This document shows positions 42,987-51,144 of a DNA stretch of 64,000 nt, one piece after another. The DNA comes from Christensenella massiliensis (lineage in GTDB: Bacteria > Bacillota > Clostridia > Christensenellales > Christensenellaceae), in NCBI GenBank assembly GCA_900155415.1, contig LT700187.1, forward strand, positions 806,001 to 870,000, in the 5' to 3' direction. Below the pieces are notes generated by a model. The model saw only the letters and a list, made by a program, of their open reading frames with translations, ran no database searches and had not been told where the DNA came from. The translations under genes were made by a program, and so were the position numbers. Within the stretch, counting starts at the first letter, position 1. Each line of letters begins with the position of its first letter.

Positions 42987-43799
42987 TCACGCCGGGTCCG
43001 CAAGGCCCAGCCGGAGCAGGGCGTGCCATATCCCGTCGTGGTCGTTGTCCAGTGTGACGCGGGCCGCCTGCCGCTTCACTTCCTCCGGTGCGTTTTCCAT
43101 CGCAACGCCGCATCCTGCATGCCGCAGCATTTCCACATCGTTGTAGTTATCCCCGAACGCAACGGCATGCGCCGCATCTGTTCCGAGCATCCCGCACAGC
43201 ACGTCCATCGCCGCCGCCTTGTTGACGCCCGGTGCCATGATCTCAAGCAGGGTGTCCGCCGACCGCACGACGGACAGGGCGGAAAACCGTTCTTTGATCC
43301 GCTCTTCTGCCTCTTTTATTTTTTCTTCGGCGCACATGCAGAGTATTTTGCTGACCTCCGCTCCATTCGGCAGGTCCGCAAGGCTCCCCTCCCGCGACTG
43401 CGCGCCCACAAAGCGTTCTTCGCGGCGCGCACGGGGATCCCGTTTATCCTTTACAAGCCATTCCTCCGGTGTGAACAGGTTCCAGCAAAGGCCGCACCGC
43501 AGCCCCTCCAGATATTGCAGCACTTCTTCCGCACACTGCCTGCTCATACCGCGGGAATACAGCGTTTTTCCGCATTCGTCTAAAATAAGCCCGCCGCTGT
43601 ACGCGACAAGGGGGCATTTCAGGCCGTACTCCGTGAGCACCGTGCGTATTCCCGCCGGGCTGCGCGCGGAAATGACCACAAAGGAGACCCCGCGCGCAGG
43701 AAGCGCGCGCACCGCAGCCAGCGTCCGCCGTGTGATGTGGTTGTCCGTATCCAGCAGCGTTCCGTCTATATCGCTGAATACCATCTGATAATTCCGCAT
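42987..43799 (-). CDS. Cof-type HAD phosphatase
   Basis: 270 residues from the ATG at 43799 (GGGGAGG just upstream). HAD motifs: I MVFSDIDGTLLDTD (nucleophile Asp), II FVVISARSPAGI, III/IV KAAAMDVLCGMLG and HAVAFGDNYNDVEML. The large cap between motifs II and III is Cof type. Acts on sugar phosphates, FMN or PLP in relatives; substrate unknown. Lies after uppP on the same strand, but a terminator separates them. Confidence 0.9.
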   Translation of the reverse strand: MRNYQMVFSDIDGTLLDTDNHITRRTLAAVRALPARGVSFVVISARSPAGIRTVLTEYGLKCPLVAYSGGLILDECGKTLYSRGMSRQCAEEVLQYLEGLRCGLCWNLFTPEEWLVKDKRDPRARREERFVGAQSREGSLADLPNGAEVSKILCMCAEEKIKEAEERIKERFSALSVVRSADTLLEIMAPGVNKAAAMDVLCGMLGTDAAHAVAFGDNYNDVEMLRHAGCGVAMENAPEEVKRQAARVTLDNDHDGIWHALLRLGLADPA

Positions 43800-43830
43800 G
43801 ACGCCTCCCCGCGGCATTGCCGCGGACAAA

Positions 43831-43859
43831 AAGCGGCCCCCCGCATGAAGAGGCCGCTT
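43831..43859 (-). terminator. Terminator of uppP
   Basis: Stem AAGCGGCC/GGCCGCTT; minus strand continues TTTGTCC. Confidence 0.75.
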
Positions 43860-43879
43860 CCCTGTATCCCGTTCCGTTC

Positions 43880-44689
43880 TTATACGAACGGATTCACAAA
43901 ATAATGCCCTGCGGTCATGGATTCGACCAGCACGACCGTGCCGATGACCGCCGTATAGATCGCAAAGCCGTAAAGCTTATATTTGCTGATGAGCCTGAGC
44001 ATGAATTTGATGGCGATAAAGCCGCACACCGCCGCAACGATCGCGCCCACGATGACCGCCGGAACGGAAACATCGCCCATGCCGTTCTCCGCGACGTCCT
44101 TTGCGCCGAACACCACCCCGCCGAGGATGGCCGGGATAGACATCAAAAACGCGAACTTCGCGGCTTTTTCGCGTCCCACGCCCGAAAACAGGCCGCCCGC
44201 AATGGTAGAGCCGGAGCGGGAAAGCCCGGGCAGGATGGCCGCCGCCTGCATGAGGCCCATTGCCATCGCCTGCGGAAGCTCGATGCCGCGCTTGCGCTCG
44301 ATGCGCTGTGCGACCAGCTCGCACGCCACGAGCACACCCGTCGTGGCGTAAAACCCGAACGCAAGATATTTTCCGTCGAGCACGCTGGCAAACGTTTCCG
44401 GCGCGGCCTTTTCCGCGACCAGCGTGACCACGACCGCCGGTATGGTCGCAAGAATGAGCATTCCCAGCTTATTTTTGATCGGGTGCGACAGGATCGCCAC
44501 GATCTCCGGCCAAAGCACGATAAACACCGCCACGAGCGTGCCTACGTGCAGCATCACGTCGTAAAAGATCGGCACCTCGCCCACCCCGAGCAGCGCCTGC
44601 AGCAGGTTCAGGTGTCCCGAGCTTGAAACGGGCAGGAATTCCGTAAATCCCTGAACCGCCCCTAAAATGATCGTATCCAGAAAGTCCAT
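43880..44689 (-). CDS. uppP: Undecaprenyl-diphosphatase UppP (BacA)
   Basis: 269 residues, about eight membrane helices. Recycles undecaprenyl diphosphate for peptidoglycan synthesis; confers bacitracin tolerance when abundant. Catalytic motifs QGFTEFLPVSSSGHLNLL near residue 13 and PGLSRSGSTIAGG near 165. ATG at 44689 follows AAGGAGTATTTTTATT and opens directly into the first conserved helix. Confidence 0.95.
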   Translation of the reverse strand: MDFLDTIILGAVQGFTEFLPVSSSGHLNLLQALLGVGEVPIFYDVMLHVGTLVAVFIVLWPEIVAILSHPIKNKLGMLILATIPAVVVTLVAEKAAPETFASVLDGKYLAFGFYATTGVLVACELVAQRIERKRGIELPQAMAMGLMQAAAILPGLSRSGSTIAGGLFSGVGREKAAKFAFLMSIPAILGGVVFGAKDVAENGMGDVSVPAVIVGAIVAAVCGFIAIKFMLRLISKYKLYGFAIYTAVIGTVVLVESMTAGHYFVNPFV

Positions 44690-44785
44690 AATAAAAATAC
44701 TCCTTACGCTCAGCCCGTCCGGGCAGGAATGAGCTCCTCCAGTCATTCTATTATAACAGGACGGCGCGTTTTCCACAACCACAGC

Positions 44786-44814
44786 TTGCGAAAGATCGGC
44801 CTACCGCTTATAAT
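44786..44814 (+). promoter_or_regulatory. Original ychF promoter, now cut off by the insertion
   Basis: TTGCGA (44786-44791), 17-base spacer, TATAAT (44809-44814), followed by the original-looking ribosome binding site CGAGGTG 4 bases before the truncated ATG. It points into the element and no longer reads ychF. Confidence 0.65.
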
Positions 44815-44871
44815 AAAGGAGTTATCAAAACGGCCGCGGCGCGCGGCTGCAAAGCTTACTTCGAGGTGTTT

Positions 44872-44888
44872 TATGAAATTAGGAGTCG
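44872..44888 (+). repeat. attL core, 17-bp direct repeat
   Basis: TATGAAATTAGGAGTCG, identical to 53870-53886. It is the first codons of ychF. Confidence 0.85.
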
Positions 44889-44941
44889 AGGGAACTTGGC
44901 CTGTTTTCATAACTCCATATAAATCCATAAATTGCCCATAA
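44873..44941 (+). pseudogene. Residual ychF 5' end read into the element
   Basis: The start MKLGV is that of YchF, then the frame runs into element DNA (EGTWPVFITPYKSINCP) and stops. 22 codons, with the native promoter and ribosome binding site still in place. No function expected. Confidence 0.7.
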
Positions 44942-45007
44942 AGCTTGATACCAAGCCACTTTTAGGAAAACCTAAAACTATATAACTTCATATTCTTCTA
45001 TGTATCT

Positions 45008-45036
45008 CAATGCGGAAATGGCGTAAAAATAGCGTA
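45008..45036 (+). repeat. Integrase arm-type repeat, left copy
   Basis: CAATGCG-AAATGGCGTAAAAAT-GCGTA type, 27 of 29 bases identical to 53777-53805 in the same orientation. A related inverted pair (TTTTACGCCAAAATTTACGCC) lies at 45155-45177. Confidence 0.6.
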
Positions 45037-45086
45037 GAGGAAAATTTGCAAACACAAACTTAAGGGCATACTACTACATAAAAATT

Positions 45087-45130
45087 AACCACCATCAACT
45101 GGCCAAAATTCAGCTATGTTGATGGTGGTT
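45087..45130. terminator. Terminator at the end of the restriction operon
   Basis: Perfect 13-bp stem AACCACCATCAAC/GTTGATGGTGGTT with an 18-base loop, T-rich on both sides. It would also stop transcription from the stranded ychF promoter. Between it and 45393 I see the inverted arm repeats and only weak small frames (for example a 60-codon minus-strand frame ending at 45169), not called. Confidence 0.65.
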
Positions 45131-45393
45131 GTTTCGTTTTTGGATGCTATAAATTTTTACGCCAAAATTTACGCCATATGCTCACCAAGCCAGTTTTCTA
45201 CTGCTGTGTTTCGGGGTGATTTTAGGTATAAAATGTCATTGGGAACGCTTTTGAGGGACGAACGACAAGAGGAGTCTATATTACAAGTTGCAAAGCCCGT
45301 GTGCACTTCAGGTTTCTCATTGAATAGGCAAGGGTATGTCTTAAATGACATCCATATAGCATTACAACCATATCTATCACATGTCAGTCTACC

Positions 45394-45867
45394 TCAAACC
45401 CAATTTCCATTTACAGTCTCATTAGTTCTGTCTACCGTAAAATGCAGAATCCTATGATCTGTCAGTTCACTATGTAGTGCATCAAATGTATCCCCGCCAA
45501 CAATGATTGCCTGAAAATTCGGGATGCTGGAACAATCTATGCCTAATCGAGAAATATTTGATAATATCATCTCTCGCAATTGTTTCTGTGCACTTTCATT
45601 ATTAAGAAAATACTGCAAAGATTGATAGTCTGATTTCCGCTCATTATTCCCTTTAAAAAGCTCTCGGCTTTTCACTTTCGCTTCACCTACAAGAATGGTG
45701 TCGTGGCGAAAGGCAATAATATCTGGAGCTTTGCGGTAATCTCCTATTTGAAACCAATAGCGGCCTTGTTGATTTCCGCTTAAAGCAAGAATCAGAAAGT
45801 CGTGCTTTGATAAATACTTACCGAAAGATGACAGCAAATCGTCTTCTCTGTAAGGTTCCGTTGTCAT
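45394..45867 (-). CDS. Small PD-(D/E)XK nuclease-like protein of the restriction operon
   Basis: 157 residues. The motif APDIIAF (D49) ... ILVGEAKVKSREL (E62-A-K64) fits the PD-(D/E)XK catalytic core with 12 residues between D and E. Start ATG overlaps the stop of the 405-residue gene by 4 bases, so it is made together with it and with the methyltransferase. I infer the catalytic subunit of a type II-like restriction enzyme; homing or repair nuclease are alternatives. Last gene before the operon terminator. Confidence 0.72.
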   Translation of the reverse strand: MTTEPYREDDLLSSFGKYLSKHDFLILALSGNQQGRYWFQIGDYRKAPDIIAFRHDTILVGEAKVKSRELFKGNNERKSDYQSLQYFLNNESAQKQLREMILSNISRLGIDCSSIPNFQAIIVGGDTFDALHSELTDHRILHFTVDRTNETVNGNWV

Positions 45868-47081
45868 GAAAAATAAACCAATCCTTCCTTAAAGACAATT
45901 AGGTCTGCTGTAAAGGCATAAACTCTGAGAAAGTTTTTCATTACTTGCGCACACCCTTCTGTTAAGAACATAGTGTACTCGGGGATATTTCTGATTTCAG
46001 ATAAATCATTATGCTGTAGTGGGCATCCATTCCACACCTTACTATGGTAACAAGAAAAATCTTCAAAGCTTAACATAGATAAATCAATAATTAGATTTGA
46101 ATCTCGTTCATAAGGTGTTTTTCCCAATCTACAAAAGATGTAGTCAAATGCAAGCGGTTGTCCGAGGTAAGGATCCGCACCTTTGTCTTTAATGCGTTTA
46201 TTGAGACTATCTCGAAGTTGATCTGGTGTTTTCCCCCGCTCTTCAGCAATTGGTGTAAAAATAAGATTTCTAGTTCGTTTGACAATTCTGTCGGGAATGT
46301 TTCCGGGTAATGTGATTCCTTTCCCGCCCAACCATGTTTGAATTTCTGTCCAAGACAAAAAATCTCCCGATGTCATATTTTTGGTTAACCTGGCAAAATC
46401 ATTAATTTGCGGAATGGGAGAATATGCTCTTCTGCGCATGTCATCTCGTAATTCAACAATCATTCGTTCTTGGAATAGTAGACTGATGGGTGTTCCATTA
46501 ATTGCCGAAATTAACACTTTATTTAAAAAGAACATCGTTTTCTTCATGGGTTCGGAATCATGAACAGGCAGGTCTGCATATGTTGTGTCAATATTCAATG
46601 TGCTTTGGTCTGAAGATTCCCATTCAGCAATATAGAACGGTGTTCTGTGGATTTCCATTACCCTATCATATGCGTAGAAAAATGCAGAATCTAATTTACT
46701 TGGAAAACTGGGATGTTGTGACAAATCAAACGGCAAGACATAAGCGCCGGGGACACCAATCTGTGCGCATCCCACAAGATTGTTGAAGCGTTGCAACCAA
46801 TGATCCCTTGCAGGAACATGGTTAGTTAACTCGAAAGCAAAAACAGGGTGGATAGGCAGGATGCCATTATCATAACAGATAACTACATCTGGTTTAGCAA
46901 AGAACAGCAGCCTCCGGAGCTCATCTGGCAATTCTGCAAAACTAACGGTGTGATTGTCAGGAAGGTTCCGTATTTCGCTGGTTGCTCTTCCATCATTAAC
47001 CATATCTTCGATGTTAGAATAATGGTTAATATATTCGGCAAAGCGCTTTGTCTTGTGGTGGTAAATAATAAAATGGTTCAT
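45864..47081 (-). CDS. Nuclease-fold-like subunit of the restriction operon, family not identified
   Basis: 405 residues, soluble, no membrane helix. The segment AKPDVVICYDNG (D65) ... HPVFAFELTNH (E84-L-T86) resembles a PD-(D/E)XK core whose lysine is replaced by threonine, followed by HWLQRFNNLVGCAQIGVPG. The C-terminal half (RTRNLIFTPIAEERGKTP, GQPLAFDYIFCRLG) is unassigned and could recognise DNA. Joined by 4-base ATGA overlaps to the methyltransferase before it and the small nuclease after it. I infer a restriction subunit: either the cutting enzyme with a variant site or a specificity partner of the small protein. Confidence 0.6.
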   Translation of the reverse strand: MNHFIIYHHKTKRFAEYINHYSNIEDMVNDGRATSEIRNLPDNHTVSFAELPDELRRLLFFAKPDVVICYDNGILPIHPVFAFELTNHVPARDHWLQRFNNLVGCAQIGVPGAYVLPFDLSQHPSFPSKLDSAFFYAYDRVMEIHRTPFYIAEWESSDQSTLNIDTTYADLPVHDSEPMKKTMFFLNKVLISAINGTPISLLFQERMIVELRDDMRRRAYSPIPQINDFARLTKNMTSGDFLSWTEIQTWLGGKGITLPGNIPDRIVKRTRNLIFTPIAEERGKTPDQLRDSLNKRIKDKGADPYLGQPLAFDYIFCRLGKTPYERDSNLIIDLSMLSFEDFSCYHSKVWNGCPLQHNDLSEIRNIPEYTMFLTEGCAQVMKNFLRVYAFTADLIVFKEGLVYFS

Positions 47082-49552
47082 TTGGCAGCCTCCTTTCTAA
47101 GTACAGCAACGCCATCGTATTTAATGATATCAGATGTTTTGTGGCGAGTAATCTTTAGAACATTTTTTACAATTTCGTAGTGGAATGTCCTTTCGTAAAT
47201 AAGGCCGATATCTTCGAGAAGTTCTACAAGAATACCAAAGGTATCAATCGGTACACCTGTAATGGTATTTGTTCCTGCAACTAAAACAAACTTGCCGCCA
47301 TCTTTTAAGGTATTTGCTGCCTGAGAAAAAACATCCCTCATCTCGGAAAAATATTTAAACACAATATAACTCCGCTTTGGCTCGTTGTTGAAGATTTCCT
47401 TCAGTGCAGAATTTAGTGCTTTTCCTAGTACAGATTCACCATCAAATTGATGCAGCGAAGAATAATCTTTTGCATATACACGCTCTGTTCCAATAAATTT
47501 CGTTTGGAACTCGATGCTCTCTTTCGGATCAACAAGCGATAGTAGGAATGTTTCATAGCGGTTATTCATTGCATAATTCATTGCGTTGATATACGGGGGT
47601 GAGGTAACAATTAAATCTACTTCTTCTTGCAGAAGGTGAGTAGTTAAGTTCAACGCGCTATCATTAATAATGATCGCTTCGGGAGTTGATGTGCCAATAG
47701 TTTTCCCTGAGGACATGATCTCCTTGTATTTCACCAATGCTTTTTTCATTTCTGTATAAGGCAAAGAAACTCCTTTTAAAACCTTTCTCTGATCGCGTTT
47801 AACCTTAATCTGGCTTTCATCTAAAAAGCTACAGGGCTTAATGATTGTAGATAATACAGCCATGTAATAGTCTCGGAGTGCGTCATTGAAGTTTTGCAAT
47901 ATATAGTCTCGTATGGTTTCAATTTCTAACAGAGCTTCTTCGCTAAACCAAAACTGATCATTTTCAAAGAACAAGTCTCTCTTGGCTTTTATTGAATCGT
48001 CACTGGATAAAAAACGCAAAAATTCTTTTGTTGTATCAGAAATCTGCACTACATCCAGGTATGAGGACTTTGCTCTGGCAAGGAGGCATGCGTAGGGAGA
48101 GATATCAAAACCGATACTACGCCTACCATTTAATCGAGCTTCAGTCGTTGTTGTTCCGCAACCATTAAAAGGGTCTAAAATGATGTCATTGGGAGCACTG
48201 TATTGTTGAATAGCCCATGCAGGCAAGTCTGGAATATACTTAGCTGGATATTTTCCCAAACCATGAAGCTTACTATATTCGTTTCCGCTTTTCAGAGAAA
48301 CAATGGATTTGTCTTTGGGTGTTGAACAAGATAAATCGACCTCATGGCAAGTAGAGGTTGGCTTCGCAATTACTGCAGCCTCACAGGAAATCATGGTTTT
48401 GGGTTTTACAGGCTCAAAAACAAGAATATGTTGCATCTTCTTTTCGTCTGCACTGTACTTTTTCTCACGGAAACTTCTAGAAATGCTTTCCATTGTGTAC
48501 TTTGAACTATCGACAAAAGCAAAACCAGATTTTTCAGCCATTTCTCTAAAACATGTTTCCATATCGAAAAACTCACCGGAAATAATAGAATCACCAACAA
48601 AAAAGTACGCGAGTTTATTAGGCTTTAGCATGCGGGAAACGTTCTGCATTACAGGGATCATTCTTTGTTCAAAAATAGAAATCGGAGCCTTCTTGCTAGA
48701 ATGTTCATGCCGAGAGCCAATTTCATCATCCTGAACCTTTTTTATATCATATCCTAGCCATGCCATGCGCCACTTATGATAAAGATAATAATCATAAGAG
48801 TTTGCGTAAGGGGGGGAGGTAATCACAATATCCACACTGCTATCCGGAACAAGAGCGCTTGAAATCTTGTCTGTACTGCCATGATATACGATGGGGGTAT
48901 TTTTAATAACAGTTCGCATTTCTGATAGTTGCACAATTCGCTTGGCTTCTTGGCGAAGCTTCCTGAGAAAAGTGGTAATTACCGATCCAGCTTCAAAGTT
49001 TTTTTCAATTGCTGCATACCTGGTATTACTTTCTTGGTTGCTTACATTAACAATGATGCTGCTAAAGATACAAAGCAAGAAATTCTGCAAATTCCCTTGA
49101 GAATTATCAAGCAGAAATTGTTTGAGCCACGATAGTTCATTGATTACACTTGCTTGGAACCAATGATTGAGATTTTGAATTTTAGGAATCCATGTTGCTT
49201 GGAAACGGAATGTAGCACAATCTATTATTTCTAATTGATCAATAACAATTATCAGCTGCTGTATTTCCTCTGTTGTTAAGGCAGTAGTTTTTGCTCTAGA
49301 TATCAATGTTGCAATTGGATTAGAATCGATGCCAATACTTTTCCTGCCAGCAACACATGCTTCGAGCAAAGTGGTGCCACTTCCGCAGAATGGATCTAGA
49401 ACAATGTTGCGTTCTTTTGTGCACTCACGAATAATTTCTCTAGGAAGTTTAGGAATAAATTTTGCAGGGTATGGATGGATTCCATGAGTATAAGCCGTAG
49501 AATCTGTACTGTCTATACTAGTAAACTGAGTGAGTTTTTCAATTAATTTCAT
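47078..49552 (-). CDS. Tandem N4/N6 DNA methyltransferase (two catalytic domains)
   Basis: 824 residues from the ATG at 49552 (AGGTGA 4 bases upstream). Two complete amino-methyltransferase domains. First: HGIHPYPAKFIPKLPREI, SAM loop VLDPFCGSGTTLLEA (about 53) and catalytic VITSPPYANSYDYYL. Second: GLGKYPAKYIPDLPAW, ILDPFNGCGTTTTEA (about 490) and LIVTSPPYINAMNYA. Each domain keeps the order SAM loop then catalytic motif. Two domains in one chain usually methylate the two strands of an asymmetric site, as in type IIS systems. First gene of a three-gene operon with two nuclease-like genes. A weak promoter TTCATG-17-TATAAA lies just upstream. Confidence 0.9.
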   Translation of the reverse strand: MKLIEKLTQFTSIDSTDSTAYTHGIHPYPAKFIPKLPREIIRECTKERNIVLDPFCGSGTTLLEACVAGRKSIGIDSNPIATLISRAKTTALTTEEIQQLIIVIDQLEIIDCATFRFQATWIPKIQNLNHWFQASVINELSWLKQFLLDNSQGNLQNFLLCIFSSIIVNVSNQESNTRYAAIEKNFEAGSVITTFLRKLRQEAKRIVQLSEMRTVIKNTPIVYHGSTDKISSALVPDSSVDIVITSPPYANSYDYYLYHKWRMAWLGYDIKKVQDDEIGSRHEHSSKKAPISIFEQRMIPVMQNVSRMLKPNKLAYFFVGDSIISGEFFDMETCFREMAEKSGFAFVDSSKYTMESISRSFREKKYSADEKKMQHILVFEPVKPKTMISCEAAVIAKPTSTCHEVDLSCSTPKDKSIVSLKSGNEYSKLHGLGKYPAKYIPDLPAWAIQQYSAPNDIILDPFNGCGTTTTEARLNGRRSIGFDISPYACLLARAKSSYLDVVQISDTTKEFLRFLSSDDSIKAKRDLFFENDQFWFSEEALLEIETIRDYILQNFNDALRDYYMAVLSTIIKPCSFLDESQIKVKRDQRKVLKGVSLPYTEMKKALVKYKEIMSSGKTIGTSTPEAIIINDSALNLTTHLLQEEVDLIVTSPPYINAMNYAMNNRYETFLLSLVDPKESIEFQTKFIGTERVYAKDYSSLHQFDGESVLGKALNSALKEIFNNEPKRSYIVFKYFSEMRDVFSQAANTLKDGGKFVLVAGTNTITGVPIDTFGILVELLEDIGLIYERTFHYEIVKNVLKITRHKTSDIIKYDGVAVLRKEAAK

Positions 49553-49661
49553 TTTATCACCTATGTGTTTTATATATGTTAATGATTGTTGCATGAATCA
49601 GCTGTAATTCTCAGCGGTTTTCGGCTATTATCCACTCATAAAGCCTATGCCTCTGAAATAA

Positions 49662-50483
49662 CTATCCAACCAAAGTCCTCACTGCATTCATAATTTGCTC
49701 GTAGGTAATATCCTGCGCGTAAGCAAATTGCTTGCGGTACTTATCCCACATAGTGCGCAGCTCCGGGCTTACCTCTATGTTGTGCAATATCCCCGGTACA
49801 TCGGCGATCTGCTCGACAGTGCCACGGTGCTCGGCAGTTGCTTTCAGCGCATCGGCAAATACCGCTTTGTCAAATTTCTGCGTAGTCGCCAGTATGTAGG
49901 CATCGTAGAAATCTCTAGGGCGGGTATTGAACACGCCGCGGCGCAGGATGGTTTCCACCTTTTCGGCCATGACGGTTTCGATATTATAAGCCCAAAGTTC
50001 GTAGGATTCATCGTCGAAAATCTCGGTGAAGTTGTACTGCACTGCATGAGGGGTAATTGCATCACCGGTAGATACATCAATGCTCAAGGGCGTAACCATT
50101 GTATCGAATTTAGCAGTCAGTGCAACACGGTAGCCGCCGTAAATGTCATCCTCCCGAATGGGAGAAATATTGCCGATTGCAAAGGTCACATCATCCTCAA
50201 AAGGAATGGCACACACCTGCTCCAAGGCACCGCGAATTGCTTTCGGTGTGAGGGGAAGATTTTTTAGTGTGGTGTCCAAATCCATGGTAGCGCGGTTGTC
50301 GAGGCCTACAATAGCGGCTACTAGCATACCGCCTTTCAGCACGAATTTGTCCTTGTATTCCGATGCGGCAAGCCGCACCAGCAATCTTTCAAACATATAG
50401 TTCTGCAAAATCACCTGGGCAGGGATGTTTTTCTGCTTGGCGATATTTCGGATTTTTGCCTTCAGGCTCATTGCCTTGCTCAT
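49662..50483 (-). CDS. abiEii: AbiEii-type nucleotidyltransferase toxin
   Basis: 273 residues from the ATG at 50483 (GGAGGTG upstream, overlapping the antitoxin stop by 4 bases). Type IV toxin-antitoxin family: KAKIRNIAKQKNIPAQVIL, the nucleotidyltransferase core FVLKGGMLVAAIVG and RATMDLDTTLKN with the DxD, EKVETILRRGVFNTRPRDFY near the end. It is expected to inactivate RNAs, known for relatives to add nucleotides to tRNA, and cause abortive infection. Own promoter with its antitoxin. Confidence 0.92.
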   Translation of the reverse strand: MSKAMSLKAKIRNIAKQKNIPAQVILQNYMFERLLVRLAASEYKDKFVLKGGMLVAAIVGLDNRATMDLDTTLKNLPLTPKAIRGALEQVCAIPFEDDVTFAIGNISPIREDDIYGGYRVALTAKFDTMVTPLSIDVSTGDAITPHAVQYNFTEIFDDESYELWAYNIETVMAEKVETILRRGVFNTRPRDFYDAYILATTQKFDKAVFADALKATAEHRGTVEQIADVPGILHNIEVSPELRTMWDKYRKQFAYAQDITYEQIMNAVRTLVG

Positions 50484-51073
50484 AAAAGCACCTCCAAATA
50501 CTGCCGCAATACATTGGCCACACGCAGTTGTTTTGCGTAAGAGTTTAGCTTGTTTAAGTCCTTTTTGGGACTTGCGGCATACAATTTTAGAGCCATCAGG
50601 AAGGTCTCTGTGCCCAGCTTGTTGCGGCTGCGGATACAATCGCATACAGTGCGCTCCAGGTCGTAACAGGGCACAAGATTGCCTGCAGGGGTTTTCAACT
50701 TGGTTTTACCAAGCTCGAATAGTTCGGGTTTAATGTAATAAATTTTACATTCCTCTTGTATGGCTTTTGACGGTACTTTTCCAGATGGTGCAGTAATGGT
50801 ATGCTCAAACGGCGTGCGGTCTGAAATTCCATGCAAAAAAAGTGCTGTTTCATGGGAAAAAACAAACAATTTTGAGCGCATACTTATGGATAACAATTCG
50901 TCTTGCATATCATCGCTCAAAATGTATTGACCTCGAGTAATCCGCTGAAGCTTATCGTCTATGCATAGTTTTGATAATATTGCTCTGGAAATACCATATT
51001 TTTCTGCTTCTTTATTATTTATAATTCCGCCATTTTTTTTGGCAATCAATTTAAGTGTATCTAAGCAATTCAT
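50480..51073 (-). CDS. abiEi: AbiEi-type antitoxin / autorepressor
   Basis: 197 residues. N-terminal winged helix (GIINNKEAEKYGISRAILSK, RITRGQYILSDD), then the AbiEi C-terminal domain (VFSHETALFLHGISDRTPFE, DLERTVCDCIRSRNKLGTE). Neutralises AbiEii and represses the operon. Starts 31 bases after a perfect consensus promoter. The ribosome binding site is weak, which is unusual for an antitoxin (start preceded by GGTGGTGTTTGA). Confidence 0.92.
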   Translation of the reverse strand: MNCLDTLKLIAKKNGGIINNKEAEKYGISRAILSKLCIDDKLQRITRGQYILSDDMQDELLSISMRSKLFVFSHETALFLHGISDRTPFEHTITAPSGKVPSKAIQEECKIYYIKPELFELGKTKLKTPAGNLVPCYDLERTVCDCIRSRNKLGTETFLMALKLYAASPKKDLNKLNSYAKQLRVANVLRQYLEVLL

Positions 51074-51103
51074 TCAAACACCACCCAAGACTTTTGTGAA
51101 AAC

Positions 51104-51132
51104 ATTATATCCCAAATTACGATTTTTGTCAA
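51104..51132 (-). promoter_or_regulatory. Consensus promoter of abiEi-abiEii
   Basis: Minus strand TTGACA (51127-51132), 17-base spacer, TATAAT (51104-51109). A short inverted repeat GTACagaGTAC lies at about 51134-51144, a possible AbiEi operator. Confidence 0.85.
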
Positions 51133-51144
51133 CGTACAGAGTAC

